Below are positions 1-6,005 of a stretch of DNA of 7,905 nt, one piece after another. Source of the stretch: Deltaproteobacteria bacterium (GTDB lineage: Bacteria; Desulfobacterota; Syntrophia; Syntrophales; JAAYKM01); the NCBI GenBank assembly GCA_019136935.1, contig JAGVTI010000256.1, forward strand, positions 1 through 7,905, in the 5' to 3' direction. The stretch's first letter is position 1. Each line of letters begins with the position of its first letter. The position numbers and the translations under genes are program-made. The notes below the pieces were generated by a model, which searched no databases, was not told the DNA's origin, and saw nothing but the letters and a program-made list of their open reading frames with translations.

Positions 1-660
1 GGGGGCGTTCACCTCCCCCGAACAGAAATACCGGTTCGCCCGGCCGCCGAGCAAGGCGGGTTTATCACCGTAAGCCAACGGATGGAAGGACAGGCGGTTG
101 GCCATCTTTCTGCACACATGCGACAGCATGTCCGGATCGGTTTGCAGAAGAAGTTCGATAATGATCTTCCATTGCGGATCCGAAGCCCTTTTGCCTTTGT
201 CGGCGTCGCGCAGGGATTCGTTCCAGCCCAACGATATCTGCTTCATGCGGCGAAGCATGATCGCCTGGCCGACCCGGTCGGCGATGGTTTTCAGCAGTTT
301 CCGTTCCTTGTCGAGGAAAAAACCGTCTTCCACCGCCGGCACTTCCCGCTTGTAGAGAACCTCGATCAGACCGACGACATTCCCTTCCACCTTGATGTTC
401 GAGCTCTCGGATATATCCGAGCCCATGAAATCGGACGGCTGATACGTGCAGTTCTGATAAACGATTCTGGCCTGGCAGATATCCGGAAATCTGAATCCTT
501 CGGGAACCGCCGCAATGATCCGCTCAAACGCCTCCGGCAAGGACAGACTCCCGTCATTCAGAATCTCGTCCACCCGGTAGAGGCAGTTCAACTCCTTGGC
601 GCGTTCCTGCAATAAATCCAGAACACGCTTATGGTCATCGTCCTTGCCGGTCATCGTCAT
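1..660 (-). CDS. N-terminal part of a GAF-like input protein, probably PEP/pyruvate-binding (PEP synthase-like); cut by left edge
   Basis: An open frame of 220 codons runs from ATG at 660 to the window edge without a stop; an in-frame TAA at 667-669 fixes the upstream limit. A second ATG two codons later (654-652) is an equally possible start, and no strong Shine-Dalgarno is visible. The first ~20 residues are helical and charged (QERAKELNCLYRVDEIL). Residues ~35-140 look like the GAF-like input region found at the N-terminus of some Desulfobacterota histidine kinases and PEP/pyruvate-binding proteins, with the segment FPDICQARIVY, a V-x-G-x-V-x-G-x-IEV strand and a DKERKLLKTIADRVGQAI helix. 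After it comes DPQWKIIIELLLQTDPDML, a segment I associate from memory with PEP synthase-like proteins. The ATP-grasp and PEP-utilising domains that would prove this lie outside the window. The gene starts 46 bp after gdhA on the same strand with no terminator between, so co-transcription is likely. The alternative is a sensor histidine kinase. Confidence 0.6.
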   Translation of the reverse strand, partial: MTMTGKDDDHKRVLDLLQERAKELNCLYRVDEILNDGSLSLPEAFERIIAAVPEGFRFPDICQARIVYQNCTYQPSDFMGSDISESSNIKVEGNVVGLIEVLYKREVPAVEDGFFLDKERKLLKTIADRVGQAIMLRRMKQISLGWNESLRDADKGKRASDPQWKIIIELLLQTDPDMLSHVCRKMANRLSFHPLAYGDKPALLGGRANRYFCSGEVNAP

Positions 661-706
661 CCCGTCTTATATGATATGGCTTCCTATCCCCCTTCCGGCA
701 CGCCTG

Positions 707-1993
707 TCACCGGATCCAGCCGCGCATCTTCACCGCGTCGACGACACGGTTGATCGCAATGACGTAAGCCGCGTCGCGCATGTATAAATTCTTGCTCTGG
801 GCAAGATCGTAGAGGGCCCTGTATGCCGCGGTCATTTTGTAGTCCAGTTTTTCGAGAACTTCGTCCTTTTCCCAGAAGAAATTGGTGTTGGACTGGACCT
901 GTTCGAAATAGCTGCATGTCACCCCCCCGGCGTTGGTCAGGAAGTCGGGGAGTAAAAAGATTCCCCGCTTCTTGATCATTTCATCCGCGTCGGGTGTCGT
1001 CGGGCCGTTAGCGCCTTCTGCGATAATTTTAACCCCTTTGCCGATCTTGTCAATATTGGCGGGCGTGATCTGGTTTTCCAGCGCAGACGGGATCAGGACA
1101 TCCACGTCCTGGGAGAGCCATTCATCGCCGGGAAGCACCTCGCAGCCGGCGGCAAGGGCTTTTTCCCTGTCGATGGTCCCGAAGGAATTCGTAATGCCCA
1201 TGAGCATCGTCATGTCGAGGCCGTCTTTCTTGCGGATCGTGAACGACTGATTGGCGCTGTTGTCCCAGCAGGAAACCGAGATGACCGTACCGCCCAGCTT
1301 GTTGTAAAGAAGGGCCGCGTAGCGGGCGACGTTTCCGAACCCCTGGAAACCGACCGTGGTGTTCTCCGGTTTGAGGCCCAGGTCCTTGAGCGCCTCGCGC
1401 AGGACGTATATCACACCGTACCCCGTGGCCTCGGTCCGGCCTAAAGAACCACCCATTCCGACGGGTTTTCCCGTGATAAACCCCGGGTATCTGCCGCCGT
1501 GAATCGTCTCGTATTCGTCGAGCATCCAGAGCATGTGTTTTGCGCTGGTCATGACATCGGGTGCGGGCACGTCAATGTACGGCCCCATGACCTTTGAAAG
1601 CTGCCGTACCCATCCCCTGCACAGCCCTTCCTGCTCGTTTTCGCTCAAGTTGTGGGGATCGCAGATCACGCCGCCTTTGCCGCCCCCCAGGGGAATGTCC
1701 ACCATGGCGCATTTCCACGTCATCCACATGGAAAGGGCCCGAACCGTATCCGCCGTTTCGTGGGGATGAAAACGAATCCCTCCCTTGGCCGGACCTCTTG
1801 CGTCGTTGTGCTGAACCCTGAAACCTTTGAAGACTTTCGTACTGCCGTCATCCATATGCACCGGTATCAGGACATGAAACTCTCTCAAGGGCTGGCGAAG
1901 CAGATCCCGGGTTCCTTCGTCGATGCCGATAATTGCCGCTACTTTGTCAAATTGCGCCTGTGCGTTTTCATAAGGATTATAAGATTTTTCCAC
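707..1993 (-). CDS. gdhA: Glutamate dehydrogenase (Glu/Leu/Phe/Val dehydrogenase family)
   Basis: Cytoplasmic oxidoreductase interconverting glutamate with 2-oxoglutarate and ammonia. With GTG at 1993 the protein is 428 residues, normal for hexameric bacterial GDH. Visible motifs are KGGIRFHP (~70-77) for substrate binding, the family signature DIPLGGGKGG (~99-108) with catalytic Lys106, APDVMT (~144-149) with catalytic Asp146, and the nucleotide-binding GFGNVA (~218-223). The C-terminal region has EGANGPTTPDAD and LPDFLTNAGGVTCSYFEQVQ, as in the family. The loop after the second Rossmann strand (SVSCWDNSANQSFTIRKKDG) is about six residues longer than the common SVSDSSGAIYNPDG form, so I do not assign NAD or NADP. 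An ATG at 2056 gives 21 more codons, but these are a translated repeat arm plus an AT-rich leader (MTFYEAVINNNNNKNKG) and look non-coding. The GTG has AAAGGAG upstream. The gene probably leads an operon with the partial gene 46 bp downstream. Confidence 0.95.
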   Translation of the reverse strand: MEKSYNPYENAQAQFDKVAAIIGIDEGTRDLLRQPLREFHVLIPVHMDDGSTKVFKGFRVQHNDARGPAKGGIRFHPHETADTVRALSMWMTWKCAMVDIPLGGGKGGVICDPHNLSENEQEGLCRGWVRQLSKVMGPYIDVPAPDVMTSAKHMLWMLDEYETIHGGRYPGFITGKPVGMGGSLGRTEATGYGVIYVLREALKDLGLKPENTTVGFQGFGNVARYAALLYNKLGGTVISVSCWDNSANQSFTIRKKDGLDMTMLMGITNSFGTIDREKALAAGCEVLPGDEWLSQDVDVLIPSALENQITPANIDKIGKGVKIIAEGANGPTTPDADEMIKKRGIFLLPDFLTNAGGVTCSYFEQVQSNTNFFWEKDEVLEKLDYKMTAAYRALYDLAQSKNLYMRDAAYVIAINRVVDAVKMRGWIR

Positions 1994-2004
1994 GATGCAT
2001 ACCG

Positions 2005-2011
2005 CTCCTTT
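2005..2011 (-). promoter_or_regulatory. Ribosome binding site of gdhA
   Basis: AAAGGAG on the minus strand lies 11 nt before GTG 1993, in an A-rich unstructured stretch that would suit ribosome loading. The spacing is a little long. An out-of-frame ATG at 2000-1998 lies closer (4 nt) but opens only a seven-codon frame. The position of this site argues against the upstream ATG at 2056. Confidence 0.6.
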
Positions 2012-2033
2012 GTTTTTATTGTTGTTATTATTG

Positions 2034-2196
2034 ATGACGGCCTCGTAAAAAGTCAAAAAACATTCCCCTTGTTATCCGGAGTCCTTCGCCGCGCTCAAGG
2101 ACAAACTCCGAGAGGAATCCCGCATGTTACGGAAGATTCTTCGTCGCCGGCGCTCCTCGGAATGACAAAAACGGACTTTTTTTACGGGTTCGTCAT
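2034..2196. repeat. Composite inverted-repeat element, copy 1
   Basis: The outer arms are inverted copies: 2034-2054 (ATGACGGCCTCGTAAAAAGTC, 21 bases) is nearly the reverse complement of 2174-2196, with three mismatches and a two-base length difference in the A run. A second inner pair is CATTCC 2061-2066 with GGAATG 2159-2164. Inside lies another hairpin, GTCCTT 2081-2086 with AAGGAC 2097-2102. The right half contains the 34-bp core 2134-2167, shared with 2431-2464 and 6073-6106. In RNA the whole unit can fold into one long imperfect hairpin. It resembles dispersed non-coding repeats that give spurious CHSER-type peptides in many genomes. No transposase is present. If the candidate promoter is right, it lies in the gdhA 5' UTR. 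Confidence 0.75.
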
Positions 2197-2283
2197 TGAT
2201 GATGCTGCGCCCTATCGAATCAGGGCAAAATTTCATGTTGTACCGCTCCAAGCGAGGAATAGGGACTTTGCTTTCGGCGTTGG

Positions 2284-2314
2284 AATATATTGCCGAAATC
2301 GTCTTGTATGTCAA
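2284..2314 (-). promoter_or_regulatory. Candidate sigma70 promoter for gdhA
   Basis: On the minus strand a perfect TTGACA (2314-2309) is followed after 19 bp by TATATT (2289-2284); the spacing is slightly long, and other AT-rich hexamers at 16-18 bp spacing fit less well. Transcription would start near 2276, giving a leader of about 280 nt before the GTG that contains all of repeat copy 1. This is inferred from sequence only. Confidence 0.45.
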
Positions 2315-2356
2315 GCTTTAACCGCATTTTTAACAGACGGAAATAAGGACCGGGAT

Positions 2357-2486
2357 CGATGAAGGCGTAAAAAGTCGAAAAGCACTCCACATGTCACCTT
2401 AAAAGAACGAGAACGATCCAATATTCCAGGAGATTCTTCGTCGTCGACGCCTTTCGGAATGACCCAAACGGGCTTTTTACGGGACA
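2357..2486. repeat. Composite inverted-repeat element, copy 2
   Basis: A diverged second copy of the 2034-2196 element in the same orientation. The left arm CGATGAAGGCGTAAAAAGTC (2357-2376) and the following ~23 bases align with copy 1 (about 26 of 34 positions from the CGTAAAAAGTC onward). The core 2431-2464 aligns with 2134-2167 without gaps. The right arm GGCTTTTTACGGGAC (2471-2485) is the shortened inverted partner. The inner pair CACTCC 2383-2388 with GGAATG 2456-2461 has one mismatch. The internal part is shorter than in copy 1 (about 130 versus 163 bp overall). Confidence 0.7.
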
Positions 2487-2521
2487 ATCACGATCCGTGT
2501 GGGCGCCGGGGATGAAAAATG

Positions 2522-2550
2522 TTGAAAAACCTTGTCGATCCGGATAAATA
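2522..2550 (+). promoter_or_regulatory. Weak candidate promoter for metH
   Basis: TTGAAA (2522-2527) and TAAATA (2545-2550) are separated by 17 bp in a locally AT-rich stretch. The -10 match is poor (three of six). It would give a leader of roughly 215 nt before metH containing the hairpins that follow. Confidence 0.25.
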
Positions 2551-2558
2551 AATATTTT

Positions 2559-2722
2559 CGATGAAATCGATGCCGGAAAATCGGCGGGAAGGCGGATCCG
2601 CCCCGAATATTGGTAATCCTTGCAACCCGGGGAAGGTTCTGCTATAGGAGAACCCGTTCTGGATTGCCTCATCAAGACGGCAAAACCGCTTTCACAAAGC
2701 GGGTTTAGAAGCGTGGTTCTCC
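2559..2722 (+). promoter_or_regulatory. Hairpin-rich putative leader of metH with competing pairings
   Basis: Inverted repeats in order: CGAT/ATCG (2559-2562, 2566-2569), GCCG/CGGC (2572-2575, 2582-2585), the perfect palindrome GGCGGATCCGCC (2591-2602), CCCCG/CGGGG (2601-2605, 2628-2632). Then AGAACC (2649-2654) can pair either back to GGTTCT (2635-2640) or forward to GGTTCT (2715-2720). The forward pairing extends to eight base pairs (2647-2654 with 2715-2722) and closes a junction with two hairpins, TTGCC/GGCAA (2664-2668, 2679-2683) and a CCGCTTT-CAC-AAAGCGG stem (2686-2692, 2696-2702). Such choice is typical of attenuators and riboswitches. I could not match it to the known cobalamin, SAM, SAH or THF riboswitch consensus, and no long T run follows. 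Function is unproven. Confidence 0.35.
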
Positions 2723-2771
2723 AGGTCGGATCGACAAGATCCTCAAATCTCTGCACCCAGCGTAGTGAACC

Positions 2772-5204
2772 GTGAATAAAAAAAGCCGCATCAGCCGCAT
2801 TCTGAAAAACCGCATTCTTATCCTGGATGGCGCGACAGGAACGGAACTCCAGAAAAAAGGCATGCCCGCAGGGGCCTGCCCGGAAATGTGGGCACTGGAA
2901 AATCCCGACGGCATGTCGGAAATCCACCAGGCCTACGGCGACGCCGGGTCGGATATCATCTATAGTTGCACATTCGGCGGGAATCGTCTCAAACTGAATC
3001 AATACCGGGTGGACGACATCCGGGAGACGAACAGGAAACTCGCGGCCCTGGCGAGAAAGGCCGCCGGCGGCAAAACGCTGGTCGCCGGGGACATCGGGCC
3101 GACGGGCCGATTTGTCGAACCCTTCGGAGACCTCCCCTTCGAGGAGGCGGTCCGAATCTACCAGGAGCAGATCCGGGGACTCATCGACGGCGGCGTCGAC
3201 CTCCTGGTCATCGAAACGATGATGGACATCCAGGAGGCACGGGCGGCCCTGATCGCCGCGAAAGAGCTCTCCGACCTGTTCACCGCCGTCACCATGACCT
3301 TCGAGCCGAACGGCCGGACCCTGAACGGGACGCCCCCCCTGGCCGCCCTGATCACCCTCCAGAGCCTGGGCGCCGATGCCGTGGGCTGCAACTGTTCCAC
3401 CGGCCCGGACACAATGAACACCTTCATCGCCGCCATGAAACCTTATGCCACGGTACCGCTCGTGGCAAAGCCCAACGCGGGTCTGCCCCGCATGGTCGAA
3501 GGAACGACCCTCTTCGACATGAATTCCGGGGATTTCGCGGAACAGACCGTGCGGATCGCCGACTCCGGGGCCAACCTCATCGGCGGCTGCTGCGGGACGA
3601 CGCCGGACCATATCCGGGCGCTGAAAAAGGCACTCGCCGGCCATTCGCCCATCGCCCCGGTGCGGAAAGCCCTCAGCGCCGTCAGTTCGGCCGGGAAAGC
3701 AAAAATATTCGGATCAGACGACCCGTTGGTCATCGTGGGGGAACGGATCAACCCGACGGGGAAAAAGGACCTGCAGCAGGAACTGCTGGCGGGAAAACTC
3801 TCCCTGGTCCGCAGGATGGCAAAGGATCAGGAAAAGGCCGGGGCGGATCTGCTGGACGTAAATATCGGGGTCCCCCATCTCGACGAACAGACGACGATCA
3901 AAAATATCGTGCATCTCCTGCCGACGGCGACGGAATTGCCCCTGGTCATCGATTCGTCCAATATCGACACGATCGAAAAGGCCCTGCGCCACTACCCGGG
4001 ACGGGCCCTGATCAACTCCATCTCGGGAGAACCGGACAAGCTCGAGCGGCTGCTGCCCCTTGCCGCAAAATACGGCGCCATGTTCATCCTTCTGCCGCTG
4101 ACGGGGAAAGAGCTGCCGGAAACGGCGGAAAAACGGATCGCCATTATCCGCCACATCTTCAAGCAGGCTGAGGCTTTCGGATTTACGAAAGAAGACATCG
4201 TGGTCGACGGCCTCGTCATGACCGTCGCCTCCGATCCGGCGGCACCGGTGGAAACCCTCCGGACAATCGAATGGTGCACCCGGACGTTCCGTTGCCGGAC
4301 GATCGTCGGCCTGTCGAACGTCTCCTTCGGCATGCCGGAGCGGCGCTGGATCAATGCGGCCTTCCTGGCCATGGCCCAGCGGCTGGGCCTGACCATGGCC
4401 ATTGCCAACCCGGCCATTGCCGAACTGATGGCGGTCAAGCGGAGCGGCGACGTGCTCCTCGGGCACGACCCCCAGGCGGCGGCCTATATCGCCCATTTTT
4501 CGGGGCAGGGACAGGGGGCCGGGACCGCACAGCCTGCGGAGAAGGCGACACCCCTGGAAAGGCTCGCACAGGTCATCCTGGAGGGAAACGGCGAGGACAT
4601 TCTCGGCGTCGTTCGGGAAAACCTCGACCAGGGCGTCTCCCCCACCCGGCTCGTCAATGAAATCATGATCCCGGCCATCAATCGCGTGGGGGAACTCTTC
4701 GAACAAAAACGGTATTTCCTCCCCCAGCTCATCGCCAGTGCGGAGGCCATGAAAAAGGCCATGACCTGCCTCGAACCGCTTCTGGACGAGGGTGACGGGG
4801 CCAAAGCAAAGGGGCTCGTCCTCATCGCGACGGTCAAGGGAGACATCCACGACATCGGCAAAAACATTGTCGCACTCCTGTTGCGGAACCAGGGCTTCCA
4901 GGTGATCGACCTGGGAAAGGATGTCGCGGCCGAAGCGATCGTCTCGGCGATGGAACGGCACAATCCGCATGTCGTCGCCCTGTCGGCACTCATGACGACG
5001 ACCATGGTGAATATGAAGGAGGTAATCGACCTGGCCCGGGCGAAGGGAGAGAAAAGTCCCTTCCTGGTCGGCGGCGCCGTCGTCACGGCGGCATTCGCCG
5101 AGTCCATCGGCGCCCATTACGCGAAAGACGGCGTCGAAGCGGCGAAAGTCGTCGGGAAACTGGTGACAAACCAATCAAATCACAGAGAAAAGGACACCTG
5201 TTAA
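2772..5204 (+). CDS. metH: Cobalamin-dependent methionine synthase, compact form without the reactivation domain
   Basis: Transfers a methyl group from methyltetrahydrofolate through cob(I)alamin to homocysteine, in the cytoplasm. 810 residues. Domains: homocysteine methyltransferase barrel (~10-290, LILDGATGTELQ near the start) with zinc ligands Cys208 (GCNCS) and Cys273-Cys274 (GGCCGTTPDH); pterin/methyl-THF barrel (~318-575, starting VIVGERINPTGKK); helical cobalamin cap (~595-675); Rossmann cobalamin domain (~680-800) with DIHDIGKN at 691-698, where His693 is the lower cobalt ligand. The zinc cysteines sit almost exactly where they do in Thermotoga maritima MetH. The ~330-residue AdoMet/reactivation domain of E. 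coli MetH (1227 residues) is absent; the frame ends just after the cobalamin domain. The GTG at 2772 is chosen because an in-frame TGA at 2766-2768 excludes anything upstream; no good Shine-Dalgarno is visible. A corrinoid:homocysteine methyltransferase with another methyl donor is a less likely alternative. Confidence 0.93.
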   Translation: MNKKSRISRILKNRILILDGATGTELQKKGMPAGACPEMWALENPDGMSEIHQAYGDAGSDIIYSCTFGGNRLKLNQYRVDDIRETNRKLAALARKAAGGKTLVAGDIGPTGRFVEPFGDLPFEEAVRIYQEQIRGLIDGGVDLLVIETMMDIQEARAALIAAKELSDLFTAVTMTFEPNGRTLNGTPPLAALITLQSLGADAVGCNCSTGPDTMNTFIAAMKPYATVPLVAKPNAGLPRMVEGTTLFDMNSGDFAEQTVRIADSGANLIGGCCGTTPDHIRALKKALAGHSPIAPVRKALSAVSSAGKAKIFGSDDPLVIVGERINPTGKKDLQQELLAGKLSLVRRMAKDQEKAGADLLDVNIGVPHLDEQTTIKNIVHLLPTATELPLVIDSSNIDTIEKALRHYPGRALINSISGEPDKLERLLPLAAKYGAMFILLPLTGKELPETAEKRIAIIRHIFKQAEAFGFTKEDIVVDGLVMTVASDPAAPVETLRTIEWCTRTFRCRTIVGLSNVSFGMPERRWINAAFLAMAQRLGLTMAIANPAIAELMAVKRSGDVLLGHDPQAAAYIAHFSGQGQGAGTAQPAEKATPLERLAQVILEGNGEDILGVVRENLDQGVSPTRLVNEIMIPAINRVGELFEQKRYFLPQLIASAEAMKKAMTCLEPLLDEGDGAKAKGLVLIATVKGDIHDIGKNIVALLLRNQGFQVIDLGKDVAAEAIVSAMERHNPHVVALSALMTTTMVNMKEVIDLARAKGEKSPFLVGGAVVTAAFAESIGAHYAKDGVEAAKVVGKLVTNQSNHREKDTC

Positions 5205-5238
5205 AGAGGCGGTGTAACGAGGTCGTTCCGGGGCGCCA

Positions 5239-5287
5239 GTCGAAGAATCTCATTGAAGCGGGACGCTTCACTTCGCTCAGAGTGACA
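5239..5287. repeat. CHSER-type dispersed repeat fragment with hairpin
   Basis: Read on the minus strand this stretch gives the well-known spurious peptide CHSERSEASRFNEILRL, typical of dispersed non-coding repeats. It carries a perfect stem TGAAGCG / CGCTTCA (5254-5260 with 5264-5270) with a three-base loop. No T run follows, so it is not a standard intrinsic terminator for metH. It is related in style to, but more distant in sequence from, the 34-bp core repeats elsewhere in the window. Confidence 0.6.
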
Positions 5288-5309
5288 ACTTAAATGTGCA
5301 CTTTCACCC

Positions 5310-5343
5310 GGGATGACCATCGGAATGACAGAAACGGTCACCC
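5310..5343. repeat. Inverted repeat in the metH-pyrE gap
   Basis: GGG-A-TGACC (5310-5318) can pair with GGTCACCC (5336-5343), leaving one bulged A and a 17-base loop that contains another GGAATGACA repeat fragment. It lies 55 bp before pyrE. It may be a remnant repeat or a leader hairpin; no terminator T run follows. Confidence 0.4.
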
Positions 5344-5397
5344 GGCCTGAGACAGCCCGGTCCCGATCTGCACATACATTCAAAATGGAGGTTCCAC

Positions 5398-5985
5398 ATG
5401 TCCGATTTAAAGCGTCGATTGATCGAAATCGTCCTGGAAAAATCTTTCCAGTACCGGGATAACCCGCCCTTCACCCTGGCATCGGGAAGGCAGAGCAACT
5501 ACTATTTCAACTGCAAACCGACCACCATGGACCCCGAAGGCATGAACCTGATCGGGAAGGTTCTTTTCGGGATGCTGAAAGACACCCCGATCACCGCCGC
5601 CGGGGGCCTGACACTGGGCGCCGATCCCATCGCCAACGCCCTGTCGGTAATCTCCTTCCAGGAGGGGAAACCCATCAAATCCTTCACGGTGCGGAAGGAA
5701 GCCAAGGATCACGGGACGAAAAGCAAGATCGAAGGCACCCTGCAGCAGGGCGAACGGATCGTGGTTCTCGACGATGTCATCACGACGGGCGGCTCGACCA
5801 TCACGGCCATCGAAGCGGTGCGGGAAGCGGGCCTGGTCATCGACCGGGTGATCGCCTTCATCGACCGGGAAGAAGGCGGGCGTGAGAATATCCTGAAGTA
5901 CGTCGACCGTGTGGATGCCGTCCTGACCCGGACGGAGGTCATGGCCGTCTACCGGGAACTTCACTCCGCGGGGCCGCAGGGATGA
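5398..5985 (+). CDS. pyrE: Orotate phosphoribosyltransferase
   Basis: Converts orotate and PRPP to orotidine 5'-monophosphate, the fifth step of de novo UMP synthesis, in the cytoplasm. 195 residues, a normal length. Visible features: LASGRQSNYYFNCK (~27-40), the GGLTLGADPIA segment (~69-79), the flexible catalytic loop VRKEAKDHGTKSKIEG (~98-113) with conserved lysines 100 and 103, and the PRPP-binding motif VVLDDVITTGGST (~122-134). The ATG at 5398 has a clear GGAGG seven bases upstream (5386-5390), which settles the start. It lies 193 bp after metH on the same strand; no convincing promoter or terminator is visible between them, so read-through from metH is possible. The neighbours do not include other pyr genes. 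The stop is followed by a repeat cluster. Confidence 0.96.
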   Translation: MSDLKRRLIEIVLEKSFQYRDNPPFTLASGRQSNYYFNCKPTTMDPEGMNLIGKVLFGMLKDTPITAAGGLTLGADPIANALSVISFQEGKPIKSFTVRKEAKDHGTKSKIEGTLQQGERIVVLDDVITTGGSTITAIEAVREAGLVIDRVIAFIDREEGGRENILKYVDRVDAVLTRTEVMAVYRELHSAGPQG

Positions 5986-6005
5986 AAGCAGGGGCCTCCA
6001 CCCAT

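Larger units (their letters stand above)
1994..2771. other. Divergent intergenic region between gdhA and metH
   Basis: I find no convincing protein gene in these 778 bases. The open frames present, including one on the minus strand over 2072-2314, translate repeat DNA (runs such as CHSEERRRRRIF). The region holds, left to right, the gdhA ribosome binding site, a composite repeat (2034-2196), a short inverted repeat GCCCT/AGGGC (2209-2213 with 2222-2226), a gdhA-facing promoter candidate (2284-2314), a second composite repeat (2357-2486), a metH-facing promoter candidate (2522-2550), and a series of hairpins ending at 2722. Confidence 0.75.

Noticed and set aside
2072..2314. An 80-residue minus-strand open frame in the gdhA-metH gap.
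   Set aside because: It starts with TTG inside the candidate promoter and its C-terminal half translates the repeat (HSEERRRRRIFRN, then SLSLSAAKDSG), a common spurious pattern.
2031..2486. Possible CRISPR array, because repeats recur in the gap.
   Set aside because: Only two diverged copies occur, the units are over 120 bp with internal inverted arms, and there are no regular spacers or cas genes.
2682..2706. Possible intrinsic terminator, stem CCGCTTT-CAC-AAAGCGG with A and T flanks.
   Set aside because: Only three to four T residues follow on either strand and no gene ends there, so a leader hairpin is more plausible.
2647..2722. A 76-base stretch with matched ends (GGAGAACC and GGTTCTCC) and internal hairpins that resembles a tRNA cloverleaf in size.
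   Set aside because: On neither strand is there a T-loop with GTTCGA-type sequence, a correctly placed D-arm or a seven-base anticodon loop, and no CCA end fits. I keep it only as a possible leader structure.
2200..2771. Cobalamin riboswitch upstream of metH, suggested by a GGGAAGGC-like string near 2586-2593.
   Set aside because: The other conserved B12-box elements and their order are not present, so one short match is not enough.
2394..5174. Long minus-strand open frames of 416 and 486 residues opposite metH.
   Set aside because: They are antisense to a gene with clear MetH motifs, show biased D/R/G/H composition typical of GC-rich shadow frames, and match no family I recognise.
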